Shown: one piece after another, positions 1 to 12,175 of the stretch
How the letters are laid out: every line of letters begins with the position of its first letter
Position numbering within the stretch: position 1 is the first letter of the stretch
From: Chondrosia reniformis
Taxonomy: Eukaryota; Porifera; Demospongiae; Chondrillida; Chondrillidae
Reading direction: 5' to 3'
DNA length: 64,000 nucleotides
Assembly: GCA_947172415.1 (NCBI GenBank)
Contig: OX359202.1
Location: 3,880,001 to 3,944,000 of the forward strand
Notes under the pieces: generated by a model
Database searches by the model: none
What the model was told of the DNA's origin: nothing
The model's input: only the letters and a program-made list of their open reading frames with translations
Program-made: the position numbers and the translations under genes

Positions 1-1915
1 CCTAGTTATATTAGAGACTAGGGAGGTACTAGTTGTATGTACTAGATACTAATTGTATATACTATTTGTATGTACCAATTGTATGTAATTGTATTAGTTG
101 TTTGTACTATTTATATGTAGTATTTATATGTTTATGTACTAGGTATATATACTACTTGTTTGTGCTAGCTGTATGTGCTGGTTGTATGTACTAATTGTAT
201 GTACTTGTTGTATGTACTAATAGCAGGTATATTTCCTAGTTGTAGGTGCTAGTTGTATGTACAAGTTGTGTGTGGTAGTTGTATGTACTAATTGTATGGA
301 CTAGTTGGATGTACTAGTTGTATGTACTAGTTGTATGTACTAAATATGAACCAGTTGTATGCACAAGATGTATGCACTAGTTCTTTGTACTAGCTATATA
401 CTAGTTTTATGAAGTAGTTGTATCTACTTGTTGTATATACTAATTGTATGTCATAGTCGCATGTTCTAGTTGTATGTACTAGTTACTAGTTGTGTGAACT
501 ATTTGTATGTACTAATTGTATGTACTAGTTGTATGTACTAGTTGTATGTACACACCAGTTGTATGTACTAGTTAAATGTACTAGTGTTATATATATTAGT
601 TGTATGGACTAGTTTCTAGTTGTATGTACTAGTTTTATGTACCCGTTCAATGTACTAGTTGTATGTACTATTTATAATTACTAGGTATATGTGTATGTAC
701 TAGTTGTATGTAGTAGGTGTATGTACTAGTTATATGTCCTAGTTGTTTGTACTAGGTGTTGTATGTACTAGTTGTATATACTAGTTGTATGTTCTATTTG
801 TGTGTATTGTTACGATGTACTAGTTGTATGTACTTATTGCATGTACTAGTTGTATGCACTAGTTTTATGAACTAGTTCTATATATATTTACTAGTTGTTA
901 TATGTTTGTGAACTAGTTATATATACTAGTTGTATGCACTAGCTGGATGTACTAGTTGTGTGTACTATTTATAATTACAAGGTATATGTGTATTTACTAG
1001 TTATATGTAGTTGGTGTATGTACTAGTTATCTATCCTTGTTGTTTGTCCTAGTTGTATCTAGTAGTTTAATGTACTAGTTATATGTACTCGTTAATAGTT
1101 GTATGAACTAGTTGTACGTTCTAATTGTCAATACTAGTTGTATGAACTAGTTGTAAGTACTAGTTTTATGAACTAGTTATATTTACCAGTCGTATGTCCT
1201 AGTTGCATGTACTGGTTATATGTAGTAGTTAATAGTTGTGTGAACTAGTTGTACAACCTAATTGTAAATACTAGTTGTACAAATTAGTTAAATGTACTAG
1301 TTTTATGTGTATATTAGTTGCATGTACTAGTTTTATGAACTAGTTATATATACTATATGGATGCTCTATTCATATGTACTAGTTATATATTTATGTACTG
1401 ATTATATGTTGTAGGTGTGTACTAGTTATAGATCCTAGTTTTATGTACTACTTCTATGTACTAGTAGTTGTATGAACCACTTGTGTGTACTCTGTTAATG
1501 TACTATATATATGTGCTAGTTATATTTTTAGGTATTAGTTATATGTGGTAGATGTGTGTACCAGTTAAATGTACAAGTTGCAAGTACTAGTTGTACGTAC
1601 TAGTTGTATGGACTAGTAATAGTTATATTTACTAGTTGTAGACACTATTTGTATGTACTTGTTGTATGTACTAATTGTATGTCCTAGGTGTGTGTACTAA
1701 ATGGTATGTATTAGTTGTATGTACTATTTGTATGTACTAGTTATATGTGATAATTTTATCTACTAATTGTTTGTACAAGTTGCATGTACTAGTTGCATGA
1801 ACATGTCGTGCATACTACTTCAATGTACTAGTTGTGTGTACTCGTTACTAGTTGTTAGTAGTAAGTGTAGGTACTAGTTTTCTGAACTAGTTTCAGTTAT
1901 ATGTACTAGTTGTAG
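1..1915. repeat. Satellite array, forward orientation
   Basis: Degenerate tandem copies of a unit of about 13 bp, TACTAGTTGTATG. Many units differ by one to three bases, and some are spaced by ATGTGT-type inserts. The array opens with a recurring module (CTAGTTATATTAG followed by CTAGGGAGGTACTAG) that reappears near 6360, 8610 and, as reverse complement, in the middle block. No gene or RNA is visible. The last 130 bases match, as reverse complement, the module at about 40,780-40,850. Confidence 0.95.
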
Positions 1916-2180
1916 GAAACAAAAGCCTTAATGGAGAACCTTGTTACTTCTTACCTTAGTTTACTAAAGCAAGGAGTATCCGGCTTGGACAACCCTCAGT
2001 CAGTTATGTTTTCCTTTCTTTGGGTTTTTAGCCAGAAGCCTCGGCTTTGCCTCCTTCCGGCAGCAGCAGGCAGGTGCACGTTGGGCCAAAGTTGACCGTC
2101 ATAATAGGAGGGAGTACCTCCATACACAAATCCACCACTACTTTTCAGAGGTCGACAGGCAAGGACTGGGATAGGACTAC

Positions 2181-2906
2181 TTATCGTCCAGGCCACAATC
2201 CCTCAACAGATAGATATCGCCTCAATATCCTTACAGCCGAGCAGAGAACAGTTCTCTGCATCGCTCTCATCACTTCTACTGCACTCTTTGACAGCTTTGG
2301 AATTCCACTTAGGTCTTCCAAGAGCGTGTCCACTGTCCCCAAAGCACCAATTATCATCGGGACTACCTTAATTCGGTAGCCCCTAAATTGTTTCCTCATA
2401 TCAGCCGCCAGCTTCTGGTACTTTTGGAACTTCTTTTGCCATCTTCCATTAATATTACTGTCAGTAGGAACTGACATCTCAATAATGAAGATGGACTTAC
2501 ATAGCCGATCCTCAACCACTAAGTCTGGCCTTCTTTCTGTCATTTCATCATCTGTAAGGATACTAGGATCCAACAAGATTTTGACAGCCCTATTCTCATA
2601 GACTGGTTTTGCTTCTAGTTTGTACCAGGGCTCTTCCTGCTTGAATCCATATTCTTTCAACAGTCTCCTCAACACTATTAGTATCGCCCGGTCATGTCTC
2701 TCTTTGTAGAGAGAAAATCCCTTGGGCTCACACTTGTTTAGTATGTGTTTGACCGTTTCCATAGCCTTGCCACATTCTCTGCACATTAGCAGGCTAGAAT
2801 TCCTCAGAATCCTATTTTGGTACCACCTAGTGTGCAGCACATCATCTTGGGCTGCGAGAATCGGAGCCTCAGTTTGAGGTCTGAGTCTCCCCTCAGAAAG
2901 CCACAC
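2181..2906 (-). pseudogene. RLE-LINE zinc knuckle and restriction-like endonuclease
   Basis: C-terminal 241 codons of the LINE polyprotein, in a third frame relative to the reverse transcriptase, with 124 bases of broken sequence between them. A CCHC knuckle has Cys42, Cys45, His54 and Cys59. It is followed by a PD-(D/E)XK-type endonuclease: RRPDLVVED with Asp128, then IFIIEMSVP with Glu143, then a Lys-rich helix around KKFQKYQKLA. In R2/R4 elements this domain nicks the target to prime reverse transcription, and often gives site specificity. The same block is present in copy 2 at 34560-35393 with few differences. Confidence 0.88.
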
Positions 2907-3030
2907 ATAAGACTCCCTATTTGTGATTTGTGACTTGTCTGTGGTATGAGCCCTGGTGAGACTTTTCGGCTAGGTTACTGTTTAACCTTTCAGTCTGAGC
3001 CTCCTGGAGCTCACGTGCCACTCTCCTCCA

Positions 3031-5098
3031 TTATCTTACACTAATTTGTGAGGGATCTGTCTTCAGCCACATTTCCGGTTCTAGTTCTATTCCGTGGCTT
3101 CTCAGTATCAATCTGGCTTCTTTCAAGACAGTCCTCCTCTGCTTTGAGCTCTCCAGCCACTTTTGGTGTTTAACCACAACAGCTATGAGTGGATCATTGG
3201 CAGTATGGAGGTATCTTGCCAGATTCACAACAGCCCTGTCGTGATCCAAAGGAAAACTACAGAGCCCTCTACCACCTTGAGAGCGAGGCAAATTCACTCT
3301 TTCAATGGCAGAGTTATAGTGATGACACTGGTACTTTCTCATGATCTTTCTCACCATTCGGTCCAGTTTTGGAAGCTCACTTTGAGTCCACTTCAAAACT
3401 GGGTAAGAGTATCTCAATAGAGAGGCACACAACATGTTAGAGGCTTCTGCAGCATTCTTACCATTGAGGTGAGAGCCCCACACTTTGTGGAGTCTTTTCC
3501 TCAATTCGTTGTCAAGCTTTGACCTTGCTGTCATCTACCTCAAACAGTTGTTCTAGCCCTAGGTACTTATAAGTAGTACCTTTTTCAAGGCTCCTTATGG
3601 ATTCTTCACTGCGTTCAGGGTTGTCTGGGCCAGCCAGAACTTTCCCCTTTTGCATGTGAGCTGTTCGACACTTTCTCACTCCAAACCTCATGCCAATGGC
3701 ATTTGAGGTTTTCTCCACACATTCCATGGCTTCCCTGAGTTTATCAGGCCCTCCAGCATATATCTTAAGGTCATCCATGTACAGCAAGTGTGACATGGTG
3801 TTCCTTTCCCCATTATGCCAGAGGGTATATCCCTTGGTTCTGTTAAGAACTTGGGATATGGGAGCTATGGCCAGACAAAAGAGGAGTGGCGATAGGGAGT
3901 CTCCTTGGAAGAGTCCCCTGTTATATTTAACAGGGGTGCTCCTAACCACCTTCCCCGCAGTCCTCAACTCAAGCACAGTAGCCCAGTGTTTTGAGAAGAG
4001 CTCTATAGACCTCCGGATCCAACCTGTGCCCTTGATGGTTTTTAGCACCTTCATCACCCACTTGTGAGGGACTCTGTCATATGCCTTCTCATAATCGATC
4101 CATGCCACACTAAGTGGCTTGCCCATAATTTTGGCATCTAGACCGATTGATTGATCCAGCGGTAGACAGTCCACACAGCCCCACCTCCCTTTTCTCATGG
4201 CTCGTTGAGCCATAGGTAAAAGATCATTAGTGTAGCTGTAAGTGAGTAATTCTGATGCAATGTATGCTGTGACAGCCTTGTACATTGTGTTGAGACACGC
4301 AATAGGTCGGTAGTTGGCCGCACTTTTTGGGTCACCCTTTTTGGGGATGAGTAGAGTGCGACCCCTTGTAAGCCAGTCTGGGACTGACAGATCTCCGCTC
4401 ACCACCCTCCATAGTACATCTGCCAAGGCAGACTGTGCAGAGGGGAGTGCTTTCCACCAAAAAGTGTGGATGCCATCCGGCCCAGGGGCTGACCAGCTTT
4501 TTGCCTTTTTCAAGGCTTTCCTCAGTTTGGTCTCATCAATGCTATCGGGACCTTCAGAGGAGGTTCTACCCACCCTCTTTTTGGTTTCCTTTAGCCATTC
4601 TTTCACCCCTGGGTCGTCTTTGTTGACCTTACCAACAGTACCTACAATCTTTGTCCAAAAGTCTCTTACTACCTCAATTGAGGGAGCTTCATTGGAGGTT
4701 GGAACATTGCCATTCATCCGGAACTTCCTTTGGGTATTCCAAAGGTGGTTTTGTTCCTGGAATTTCCTGCATTCAGCCGATCTTTGCTCTTGTAGGGTCC
4801 AGACCCTAAGTTTCCCCAGTGTCTGTTCCCGAGCTCTGATCAGCACATTCAGGTTTAATGAATGGAACTCCCTCCTAAGCTTTCTTCGGAGTACTTTCTG
4901 GCGTTTGGTCATAGGATTATTATTCTGTTGACGCGCTATTTCCACATCCAACCAGGCAAGCAGTCTTCTAAACCTAAGGCCTTTGGCCTTCCTGTCACTT
5001 ATGTGACCTTCCTGTCTCTTACCTCCCTTCTGATTATCTGATTTCCTTCCCTGGTTGCATGGCTGCGATTCATAGGTTGTTTTTCCCCTCACAGCCAT
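3031..5098 (-). pseudogene. RLE-LINE reverse transcriptase
   Basis: Reverse transcriptase that would copy element RNA at a nicked target (target-primed reverse transcription). The main open stretch is 3512-5098 (528 codons). Visible motifs: APGPDG at residues 204-209 followed by FWWK, NYRPI at 262-266, motif A AWIDYEKAYD (Asp335), motif B FQGDSLSP at 397-404, and the catalytic YMDD at 440-443. The FWWK signature and the context match R2-type rather than APE-type LINEs. The first 130 residues are basic. A frameshift near 3512-3534 moves the thumb/connection region into another frame (3031-3534, 167 codons). All catalytic residues of the palm are present, but the gene is broken. Confidence 0.9.
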
Positions 5099-5128
5099 AG
5101 CAACAGAGTAGACTAGGCAGTTCAGGTG

Positions 5129-6115
5129 TCAGGCCGACCTAGGGCCTTCCTGCCACTCTTTCTCCACCCAATCATTGGCCTCCTGAAGCAGTGCCGTATC
5201 AACATGGTTGAACCGCACCGCCCCACAGGGTTTTCTGTCAGAGAAATCTCCAGGTTTCTTTCGAAGACAGGCATCTTTTGCTTTGCCTAAAAGTTGCATC
5301 AGTTGATCATTGCCACTTGTCCTGGGACTTGTAGGAGTTTCAACAGGGGCTGCAGGCAGCTCACCATTTTGTTCAGTTACAGCCTGAACTTGGTGAAGCT
5401 CCCCCTGCCCCTGGGCTCCCACAAATTCCTCCACTGTCTCAGTTAGGGTGGCTAAACCACAAGAGTCAGGTTCCACAAGGTTTAGTCTCGAGAGACCTTG
5501 ACCTCTTCGGATTCTACTAATTCTCGTAGTTAGCGCTACCTTTGTGGTTTTATGGTCTGGTATTTTAGCATTCCAAGCCTGGTACAACCGCTCGGCATAC
5601 CCCTTTTCCATGGGCTTACTTTCTCGGTAGAGCTCCATGAGGATATTATCCCTCTGAAGGTTCCAGATCACCCCTTGGATCCTTCTCCTTCTAAAGGCAC
5701 CTTGCGGTGCATCATTAACCAAATCTAAATCTCGGCTACCCGTTACGTGCAGTACTCCGTCTCCTACCAAGCTCCTTTTGGCTTGGAAGGCAAGGGTTCG
5801 ACCGGTATGAGGCAAATGTGGTTATTTGCTCAGCCATTCCCGCTCTAAACGCTTTTGATAGCCACCTCTTTTGGGTTCAGATTGCTCAAAGCAATCAATT
5901 AGTGCCCTAACCATTTCCTCGCTCCAGAGGGCTGGTTGGCCCGCCACGGGGACCGAAGAAGGGTTATTACATTCAGGTACATCTCCCTGTGAGGCACCAG
6001 TGGAATCACCTATTCTGGTTGACCCAGGGTTTTCTTCACCACTGGTGCACCTAGGCCACAGCCTGTCTTGAAAATTTTCATTGTCATGACGTAACGTAAC
6101 CCAGTGAAGCTGCCA
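5129..6115 (-). pseudogene. RLE-LINE N-terminal region with Myb/SANT-like helix motif
   Basis: Start of the LINE polyprotein. The longest open stretch (5129-5815, 228 codons) begins at a TTG just after an in-frame TAA. Read through that stop, the same frame continues upstream to about 6115. Just before the stop lies a tryptophan-led, Myb/SANT-like helical stretch: WSEEM, then LIDCFEQSEPKRGGYQKRL, then EW. Such stretches occur at the N-terminus of some invertebrate LINE proteins and may bind DNA; that role is inferred. The rest is basic and low in recognisable motifs. A TGA separates it from the reverse transcriptase ORF, which is in the same frame. The true initiator cannot be identified. Confidence 0.65.
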
Positions 6116-6263
6116 GACGGGGGGTTAGCCCATACTGGCAGGGAGGCTGATTTAGCCACAGGATGCCACATGAAGGGCTAAGCACCCTGTTCCGTCGGGG
6201 GGTTGAACTGGACAATACCCATCCTCTTGTCAGCTTGGAACCACAGCCTCTAATTCCCACATT

Positions 6264-9200
6264 TGTACTAGTTAATAGTTGTATAGTCTAGTTGTATGTA
6301 CTAGTTGTATGTACTAGTTGTATGTACTAGTTGTATGTACTAGTTGTAGGTTCAAATCCTAGTTATATTAGATACTAGGGAGGTGCTAGTTCTATGTACT
6401 AAATACTAAATATATGTACTTATTGTTTGTACCAGTTGTGTGTAATTGTACTAGTTGTATGTACTATTTGTATGTACGAGTTGTATATACTAGTTGTATG
6501 TACTGGGTGTATGTAGTAGTTGTATGTCCTAATTGTTTGAACTAGTTCTATGTACTAATTGTATGTACATAGATATGTACTGGTTACTAGTTTCTAGTTG
6601 TATGTACTATTATAAATACTAGTTGTATGTACTATGTGTATGTACCAGTTGCTGATTCTTGTACTACTTATACTTTGTACTAGGTAGGTTCTAGTTGTGT
6701 GTACTAGATACTTGTTGCGTGTACTAGTTGTCTGAACAAGTTTTATGAACTAGTTGTATGTTCTGTTTATATGTACTAGTTTTATGTACTAGTAGCATGT
6801 ACAAGTAATATTTACTAGCTGTACGTACTATCTGTGTGTACTAATTGTATGCACTAGTTGTATGTACTAGTTGTATGTACTCAACACTCTTTGTATGTAC
6901 TAGTCGAATATAGTAGTTATTTGTACTAGTTGAATGTATAATTAGTGTGTAATTGTTGTATGTACTAGTTATATGTACTAGTTGTATGTACTAGTTGTAT
7001 GTACTAGTTGTATGTACTAGTTTTATGTACTAGTTGTATGTACTAGATGTTTTAACTAGTTTTAGGTTCTAGTACAATTTATACTAGGTACTAGGAATGA
7101 ACTGGTTCTATGAACTACTTGTTTGTTGGTGTGAACAAGTTTTCTGTACTAGTTGCATGTACTATATTTATGTACTAATTATATGTGTATGTACTAGTCA
7201 TATGTACCAGTTATAAGTACTAGTTTTATGTACCACTTTTGTGTAATTTCTGTATGTACTAGTTGTATGTACTACTTATATGTACCCGTTACATTTGTAT
7301 GTACTGGGTGTATGTACCAGTTGTTTGTACTAGATATGAACCAGTTGTGTGTACAAGATGTATGCACTAGTTCCTTGTACTAGCTGTATACTAGTTTTAT
7401 GAACTAGTTGTATGTACTAGTTGAATGTACTAGTTGTATGTACTAGTCGCATGTACTAGTTATATGTACTAGTTACTAGTTGTATGAACTAGTTGTACCA
7501 ATTAATTTTAAGTACTAGTTGTATGTATATACCAGTTGTATGTACTAGCTATGTACTAGTTGTATGTACCATGTGTGTGTACTATTCATATATACTAGTT
7601 ATATGTTTATGTATTAGTTATATGTAGTAGGTGTTTGAACTTGTTATATATACTAGTTGAAAGTACTAGAGGTATGTGCTAATTGCATGTACACGTTCTT
7701 TGTACAAGTGGTATGTTCTAGTTGTATTTACTATTTGTATGTACTATTTGTATGTTTGTGTACTGGTTATATGTACTAGTTGTATGCGCAAGCTGTATGC
7801 ACTAGTTGTATGTATTATTTATATTTTCTAGATATACGTGTATGTGCTCGTTATATGTAGTAGGTGTATGTACTAGTTATATGTCCTAGTTGTTTGTACT
7901 AGTTGTACATACGAGTTGAATGTACTAGTTGTATGTTCAAGTATTTTGTACTCGTTCTATGAATTAGTTGTATATACTAGTTTCTAGTTGTATATACTAA
8001 TTGTATGTACTTTTTGTAAGTACTTGTTGTATGTACTAGGTGTATGTATATTTTTATATAGTAGTTATATGTGTATGTATTGGTTATATGTAGTAGTTGT
8101 ATGTTACAGTTGGATGTACAAGTTGCCTGGACTACGTGTATGTGCTAGCTGTATGTATTAGTTGTAGGTGCTAGTACTAGTTTTATTAGGTACTGAGTAG
8201 GAATTAATTGTTTGTACTAGTTGTTAGGACTACTTTAACGTATCAGTTGTATATACTGGTTCTATGTACCAGTACTAATTAATATTTACTAGTTTTAAGT
8301 ACTGGTTGTAAGTAGTAGTTGGATGTAGTGGTTGTATGTACTAATTGTATGTGTTAGTTGTATGCACTATTTGTATGTTGTATGTAGTAGCTATGTACTA
8401 GTTGTATGTACTAGTTTCCTGTTTATGTAGTGGTAGTATATACTAGTTGAATGTACTAGCTGTATATACTACTGGTATGTACTCGATACTATTTGTATGT
8501 ATCAATCAAATGTAATAGTTATATGTACTAATTGTAGGTATTAGTTTTATGTACTAGTTACAAATTGTATATACTAGTTGTATGTACTAGTTGTAGGTTC
8601 GAGTCCTAGTCATATTAGGTAATAGCCAAGTGCTAGTTGTATGTACTAGTTACTAATTGTATGTACTAGTTTTATGTACTAGTTAAATGTACTAGTGTTT
8701 ATATATATGCTAGTTGTATATACCAGCTTCTAGTTGAATATACTAGATTTATGTACTATTTGTAATTACTAGGTATATGTATGTACTAGTTGTATGTAGT
8801 AGGTGTATGTAGTAGTTATATGTCCTATTTGTTTGTCCTAGTTATATGGACTAGTTTAATGTACTAGTTGTATGTACAAATTGTATGTGCTAGGTGTGTG
8901 TACCAGTTATTGATTCTTGTACTAGTTATACTATGTACTAGGTAGGTTCTATTTGTATGTACTAGATACCTGTTGCATGTATTAGTTGTATGAACTAGTT
9001 TTATGAACTAGTTATATGTACTATTTTTATGTACTAGTTGTATGTACTAGATGTTTGAACTAATTTTAGGTTCTAGTGCAAGTTATACTAGGTACTAGGA
9101 ATGAACTGGTTCTATGAACTACTTGTTTGTTTGTGTGAACTAGTTTTCTGTACTACTTGTATGTACTATATTTATGTGCTAATTATATGTGAATGTATTA

Positions 9201-9937
9201 GTCATATGTAATACTTATATGTACTAGTTATTTGTACTAGTTGCATGAACTAGTTGCATGTACTAGTAGTATATACTAGTTGCTGGTTCTAGTCCTAATT
9301 ATGCTAGGTTCTAGGAATGAACTGGTTCTATGAACTACTTGTTTGTTTGTGTGAACTAGTTTTCTGTACTACTTGTATGTACTATATTTATGTGCTAATT
9401 ATATGTGAATGTATTAGTCATATGTAATACTTATATGTACTAGTTATTTGTACTAGTTGCATGAACTAGTTGCATGTACTAGTAGTATATACTAGTTGCT
9501 GGTTCTAGTCCTAATTATGCTAGGTTCTAGGGAGGAACTAGTTGTATATACTAGACACTAGTTGTATGTACTAGTTATATGTACTAGTTGTATTTACAAC
9601 TTATATGTCTAGTTGTATGTACTAGTTGTATGTACTAATTATATGGACTCGTTACATTTGTATGTACTGGTTGTACGTACTAGTTGTTTGTACTAGTTAT
9701 ATATACTAGTTGTACGTACTATTTATATGTACTATATATATTAATACATGTACTTGGTACATGTATTACTTGTATGTACTAGCTGTATTAGCTGGTTGTA
9801 TATACGAATTCTATGTACTAGTTGTATGTACTAGTTACTAGTTGTATGAACTAGTTGTACCTATTAATTTTATGTACTAGTTGTATGTTCTAGTTGTATG
9901 TATATACCAGTTGTATGTACTAGTTAAATGTACTAAT
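6264..9937. repeat. Satellite array, forward orientation
   Basis: Same TACTAGTTGTATG satellite. It holds several long runs of near-perfect units (6290-6350, 6955-7050) separated by diverged ones. Modules with CTAGTTATATTAG/GGGAGGT recur at about 6360 and 8610. An exact 216-bp segmental duplication lies at 9095-9526 and is listed separately. No coding potential is seen. Confidence 0.95.
9095..9526. repeat. 216-bp direct tandem duplication inside the satellite
   Basis: The segment 9095-9310 is repeated at 9311-9526 with no difference that I can see, far more similar than neighbouring units are to each other. It starts with CTAGGAATGAACTGG and ends with TATGCTAGGTT. This points to a recent unequal exchange or slippage event at the scale of a higher-order module. 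Confidence 0.85.
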
Positions 9938-10209
9938 TAGGGGCTGTATTATGTATAATATGAGTTCATACTCAACTATTGTAACACTTAATTTATACAT
10001 CAATACATCATTTTTGCAAATGGTGGTATTCAGGAAGCTTTGGTTAACAAAGCTTTTCCATCGTTATTTATAAAGTTCAGGACACTCAAGCGTCCTCAAA
10101 TGTTAGTATTCCGAATGTATATATCAAATCCCAATGATGCGGCTAAGTAGTTCAAATTAATTTGGGGGGCGGCAGCCCCACGAGTTTTTAAACTCGAAAT
10201 ACTTCTTTT
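9938..10209 (+). mobile_element. Hairpin-ended non-autonomous element, copy 1 (Helentron/HINE-like?)
   Basis: A non-satellite insert of about 270 bp. It shares most of its sequence with 18766-19155 and with the reverse complement of 55671-56042. The right end carries the hairpin CGAGTTTTTAAACTCG followed by AAATACTT. Just before it is a GGGGGCGGCAGCCCC stretch. No ORF. A stem-loop a few bases from the 3' end with no long TIR is typical of Helitron-type elements; the assignment is inferred and the left end is not precise. Confidence 0.6.
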
Positions 10210-11401
10210 ATATATATACTAGTTGTATGTAATAGTTTCAAATTGTATTTACTAGTTTTATGTACTAGTTGTATGTACTAGTTTTATGTACTAGTTGTAT
10301 GTACTAGTTGTATGTACTATGTGGATGCACTATTTATTTGAACTAGTTATATTTTTATGTATTAGTTATATGTAGTAGGTGTGTGTACCAGTTATATGTA
10401 GTAGTTCAAAGTACTAGTTGTATGTACAAGTTGTATGTAATAGAACTAACTATAGTTATAAGTACTAGTTGTATGCACTAGTTTTATGAACTAGTTTTAT
10501 TTATATTTACTAGTTGTAGGTACTAGTTATATGTAGCAGATGTATGTACTATTTGTATCTACTATTTGTATGTACTATGTGCATGTACTATTTATAAGTA
10601 CCAGTTATATGTATGTAGTAGTTATATGTTTGTGATCCAGTTTTATATACTAGTTGTATGCACTATCTGTATGTACTAGTTGTATGTACAATTTATAATT
10701 ACAAGGTATATTTGTATTTACTAGCTATTTGTAGTTTGTGTATGTACTAGTTATATATCCTAGTTGTTTGTCCTAGTTATATGTACTAGTTGAATGTACT
10801 AGTTATATGTACTAGTTACTAGTTTTATGAACTAGTTGTACGTACTAATGGTAAATACTAGTTGTATGAACTAAATGTGTGTACTAGTTTTATGAACTAG
10901 TTGTATGTACTAGTTGAATGTACTAGTTGCATGTACTGGTTATATGTACTAGTTAATAGTTGTGTGAACTAGTTGATGACCCAATTGTAAATACTAGTTG
11001 TATGAACTAGTTGTTTGTATATAATAGTTGTATAAATTAGTTAAATGTACTAGTTTTATGTATATATTAGTTGTATGTACTAGTTTCTAGTTGCATGTAT
11101 GTACTAGTTTTATGTACTAGTTATATATACTATATGGATGCACTATTCACATGTACTAGTTATATATTTATGTACTAATTATATGTAGAAGGTGTGTACT
11201 AGCTATAGATCCTAGTTTTATGTACTCGTTCTATGTACTAGTAGTTGTATGGACTCTTGCATGTAGTATGTTTATGTACTATTTATATGTACTAGTTATA
11301 TTTTTATGTAATAGTTATATGTGGTAGATGTGTGTACTAGTTATATGAACTAATTTCAAGTACTAATTGTATGTACTAGTTGTATGGACTAGTACTAGTT
11401 A
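10210..11401. repeat. Satellite array, forward orientation
   Basis: Diverged TACTAGTTGTATG units with the same module order as 60,200-61,400 (for example ATATACTATATGGATGCACT followed by TTCACATGTACTAG), so these two stretches look like copies of one higher-order repeat. Nothing else is seen. Confidence 0.93.
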
Positions 11402-11644
11402 TAGAGAACAATAAAAATTTTCTTCAAAAATAGTGAAGATGTAGGGATGGCACAAAAAGCAGAGAAACAAGAAAGGGATGTTACACAGTGAAGCATTAGC
11501 TATGCATGAATCATACAACACCCTTGCTTGTAGGATTCATGCATAGCTAATGCTTCACTGTGTAACATCCCTTTCTTGTTTCTCTGCTTTTTGTGCCATC
11601 CCTACATCTTCACTATTTTTGAAGAAAATTTTTATTGTTCTCTA
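11402..11644. repeat. Perfect inverted repeat, 111-bp arms, 21-bp spacer
   Basis: Left arm 11402-11512 and right arm 11534-11644 are exact reverse complements by eye, with a 21-base spacer. Arms begin TAGAGAACAATAAAAATTTT and contain ATGTAGGGATGGCAC, a string also found at the end of the adjacent GAAGAT-type repeat. The arms have no satellite units. As RNA this would form a long perfect hairpin. It could be a foldback element, a fresh inverted duplication by template switching, or an assembly artefact. Confidence 0.92.
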
Positions 11645-12175
11645 GTTTCTGTACTTTTTATGGAGCATAAGCTAGGAATTCGTTGTATTTTAAACCACTT
11701 TGGTTTTTGCAATGTTTGACTGAATATGACGTCATTAAAATGGCGAATTTATTGAGGTCTTGACTCTGGGGCCATGAAAACTGTCATACTCAATAATAGC
11801 GTTATCGCTCTCGCTTCTACAAAAGAATACAGCTCGGAAAATTTAGAGTATTTTCGCTTAAGAAGTAGTCCGAAGACTTATTGCGTTTTTTAGTTACAGC
11901 GGGCGAAGAAGATGAAGAAGATGAAGAAGATGAAGAAGAAGAAGATGAAGAAGAAGAAAACGAAAATGGGAGATTTCAAAGTTCGTTCATTTGCCAACGA
12001 TACACGGTCGCTTGCCTTCAAGGCCAATTTATAGCATGGCTGTTCTATATTTAACTCTACATAGTCTCGTTTCGGCGATTTTCAGCCTAATTCGGAATTT
12101 CGCTCCTATACCAATGTATGGGGAAAACGAAACAACCAGTACCATCCCTACATAGAGAGTACTACCGTACTCTCT
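11645..12175 (+). repeat. GAAGAT-rich dispersed repeat, copy A, ending in a short hairpin
   Basis: A unique-looking insert also present, inverted, at 20076-20527. It contains TGACGTCAT-type sequence at about 11727, a purine tract of GAAGAT/GAAGAA units at about 11905-11960, and ends in the hairpin AGAGAGTAC-TACC-GTACTCTCT (12154-12175) next to CCATCCCTACAT. No convincing ORF. Probably a non-autonomous mobile element; class unknown. Confidence 0.65.

Larger units (their letters stand above)
1916..6263 (-). mobile_element. R2/R4/HERO-like non-LTR retrotransposon, copy 1, near full length
   Basis: A LINE on the minus strand, set in the satellite. It encodes a Myb-like N-terminal region, a reverse transcriptase, a CCHC knuckle and a restriction-like endonuclease, the layout of the R2/R4/HERO group. 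About 265 bases of 3' UTR (1916-2180) follow the ORF. The 3' boundary is fixed by copy 2, which starts with the same bases at 34295. The 5' end near 6263 is where satellite resumes. There is no poly(A) tail. The ORF is broken by in-frame stops (complement of 5822-5824 and 5129-5131) and by frame changes, so this copy is inactive. The clade within the RLE group is an inference. Confidence 0.88.

Noticed and set aside
3690-4931. Plus-strand frames of 125 and 205 codons opposite the LINE reverse transcriptase
   Set aside because: They are shadows of the minus-strand reverse transcriptase, which has clear motifs; the same applies at 35318-36518 in copy 2.
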